From Sphingomonadales bacterium (lineage in GTDB: Bacteria; Pseudomonadota; Alphaproteobacteria; Sphingomonadales; Emcibacteraceae), in the NCBI GenBank assembly GCA_011051815.1, contig DRKK01000268.1, positions 1 through 6,962 of the forward strand: a stretch of 6,962 bases of DNA. The letters are read 5' to 3'. Position 1 is the first letter of the stretch; each line of letters opens with the position of its first letter. The notes under the pieces were generated by a model. The model had not been told where the DNA came from. It ran no database searches and worked only from the letters and a program-made list of their open reading frames with translations. A program made the position numbers and the translations under genes. Of the stretch, positions 6,909 to 6,962 are shown piece after piece.

Positions 6909-6962
6909 CGTTCCATTCTTTCCCGGATGTCATCGGGAATGCGGGCGGATTTGATTTTCTTA
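6872..6962 (-). CDS. 3' end of a convergent gene, possibly a hotdog-fold acyl-CoA thioesterase (partial)
   Basis: Reading leftward from the right edge, the minus strand is open to a TGA at 6874-6872 and gives 30 codons including the stop. The peptide runs KKIKSARIPDDIRERM then ERYLLAEEEDISF. Third codon positions are rich in G and C in the region outside the overlap, as expected for a coding strand, and the RIPDDIRERMERYL segment looks like the C-terminal end of 4-hydroxybenzoyl-CoA-type thioesterases, where a proline-bearing turn precedes a terminal helix. Such thioesterases are common companions of CoA-linked aromatic pathways. This resemblance rests on about fifteen residues and memory, so function is tentative. 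The gene overlaps the ligase 3' end by 37 bases (6872-6908). No start is visible because the gene continues past the window. Confidence 0.5.
   Translation of the reverse strand, partial: KKIKSARIPDDIRERMERYLLAEEEDISF

Noticed and set aside
6920..6939. Possible terminator hairpin TTCCCG/CGGGAA with an eight-base loop after the ligase
   Set aside because: The stem is only six pairs, no T tract follows on either strand, and it lies inside the likely minus-strand coding frame.
1..6962. CRISPR arrays, tRNA or rRNA genes, insertion sequences, riboswitches
   Set aside because: The window is almost fully coding on the plus strand; I saw no spaced repeats, RNA-gene structure, transposase or terminal inverted repeats.

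Overview
The window is a compact, all-rightward catabolic operon for CoA-dependent (hybrid aerobic) breakdown of an ortho-substituted benzoate, most likely 2-aminobenzoate (anthranilate). It is moderately GC-rich, with codon use, Shine-Dalgarno sites and protein styles that suggest a Gram-negative proteobacterium, probably an alphaproteobacterium. The taxonomic call is an impression from the sequence only.

Layout from left to right: (1) positions 1-1995, the 3' part of a fused flavin monooxygenase / Old Yellow Enzyme (OYE) protein of the 2-aminobenzoyl-CoA monooxygenase/reductase type, often annotated as bifunctional salicylyl-CoA 5-hydroxylase/oxidoreductase; its N-terminus is cut off by the window edge; (2) 2022-2783, a classical short-chain dehydrogenase/reductase; (3) 2799-3284, a MarR-family regulator inside the operon; (4) 3285-4094, a crotonase-fold enoyl-CoA hydratase-like enzyme that appears to lack the usual catalytic glutamates; (5) 4097-5272, an acyl-CoA dehydrogenase; (6) 5274-6908, a benzoate/2-aminobenzoate-type CoA ligase. 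On the opposite strand at the right edge (6872-6962) lies what looks like the C-terminal end of a convergent gene that overlaps the ligase 3' end by 37 bases; its ending resembles hotdog-fold thioesterases, but this is weak. Gaps between the rightward genes are 26, 15, 0, 2 and 1 bases, so there is no room for internal promoters or terminators and no gene-free stretch to describe.

Logic of the pathway: the ligase activates the aromatic acid to its CoA thioester. The fused monooxygenase/OYE then hydroxylates and reduces the ring, removing aromaticity without a ring-cleaving dioxygenase. The crotonase-like protein, SDR and acyl-CoA dehydrogenase would carry out beta-oxidation-like steps on the alicyclic CoA intermediate. 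The MarR protein is a natural candidate for a sensor of a CoA-thioester intermediate. The set as a whole resembles the aerobic 2-aminobenzoyl-CoA pathway described in Azoarcus evansii, so the system type is known, although several steps after the monooxygenase/reductase remain poorly defined.

The less expected details are an 18-base-period direct repeat across the stop codon of the first gene, whose removal would restore an ATGA stop/start overlap with the SDR gene; a 15-base in-frame tandem duplication in the ligase; the non-canonical active-site residues of the crotonase homologue; and the antisense 3' overlap at the right end.
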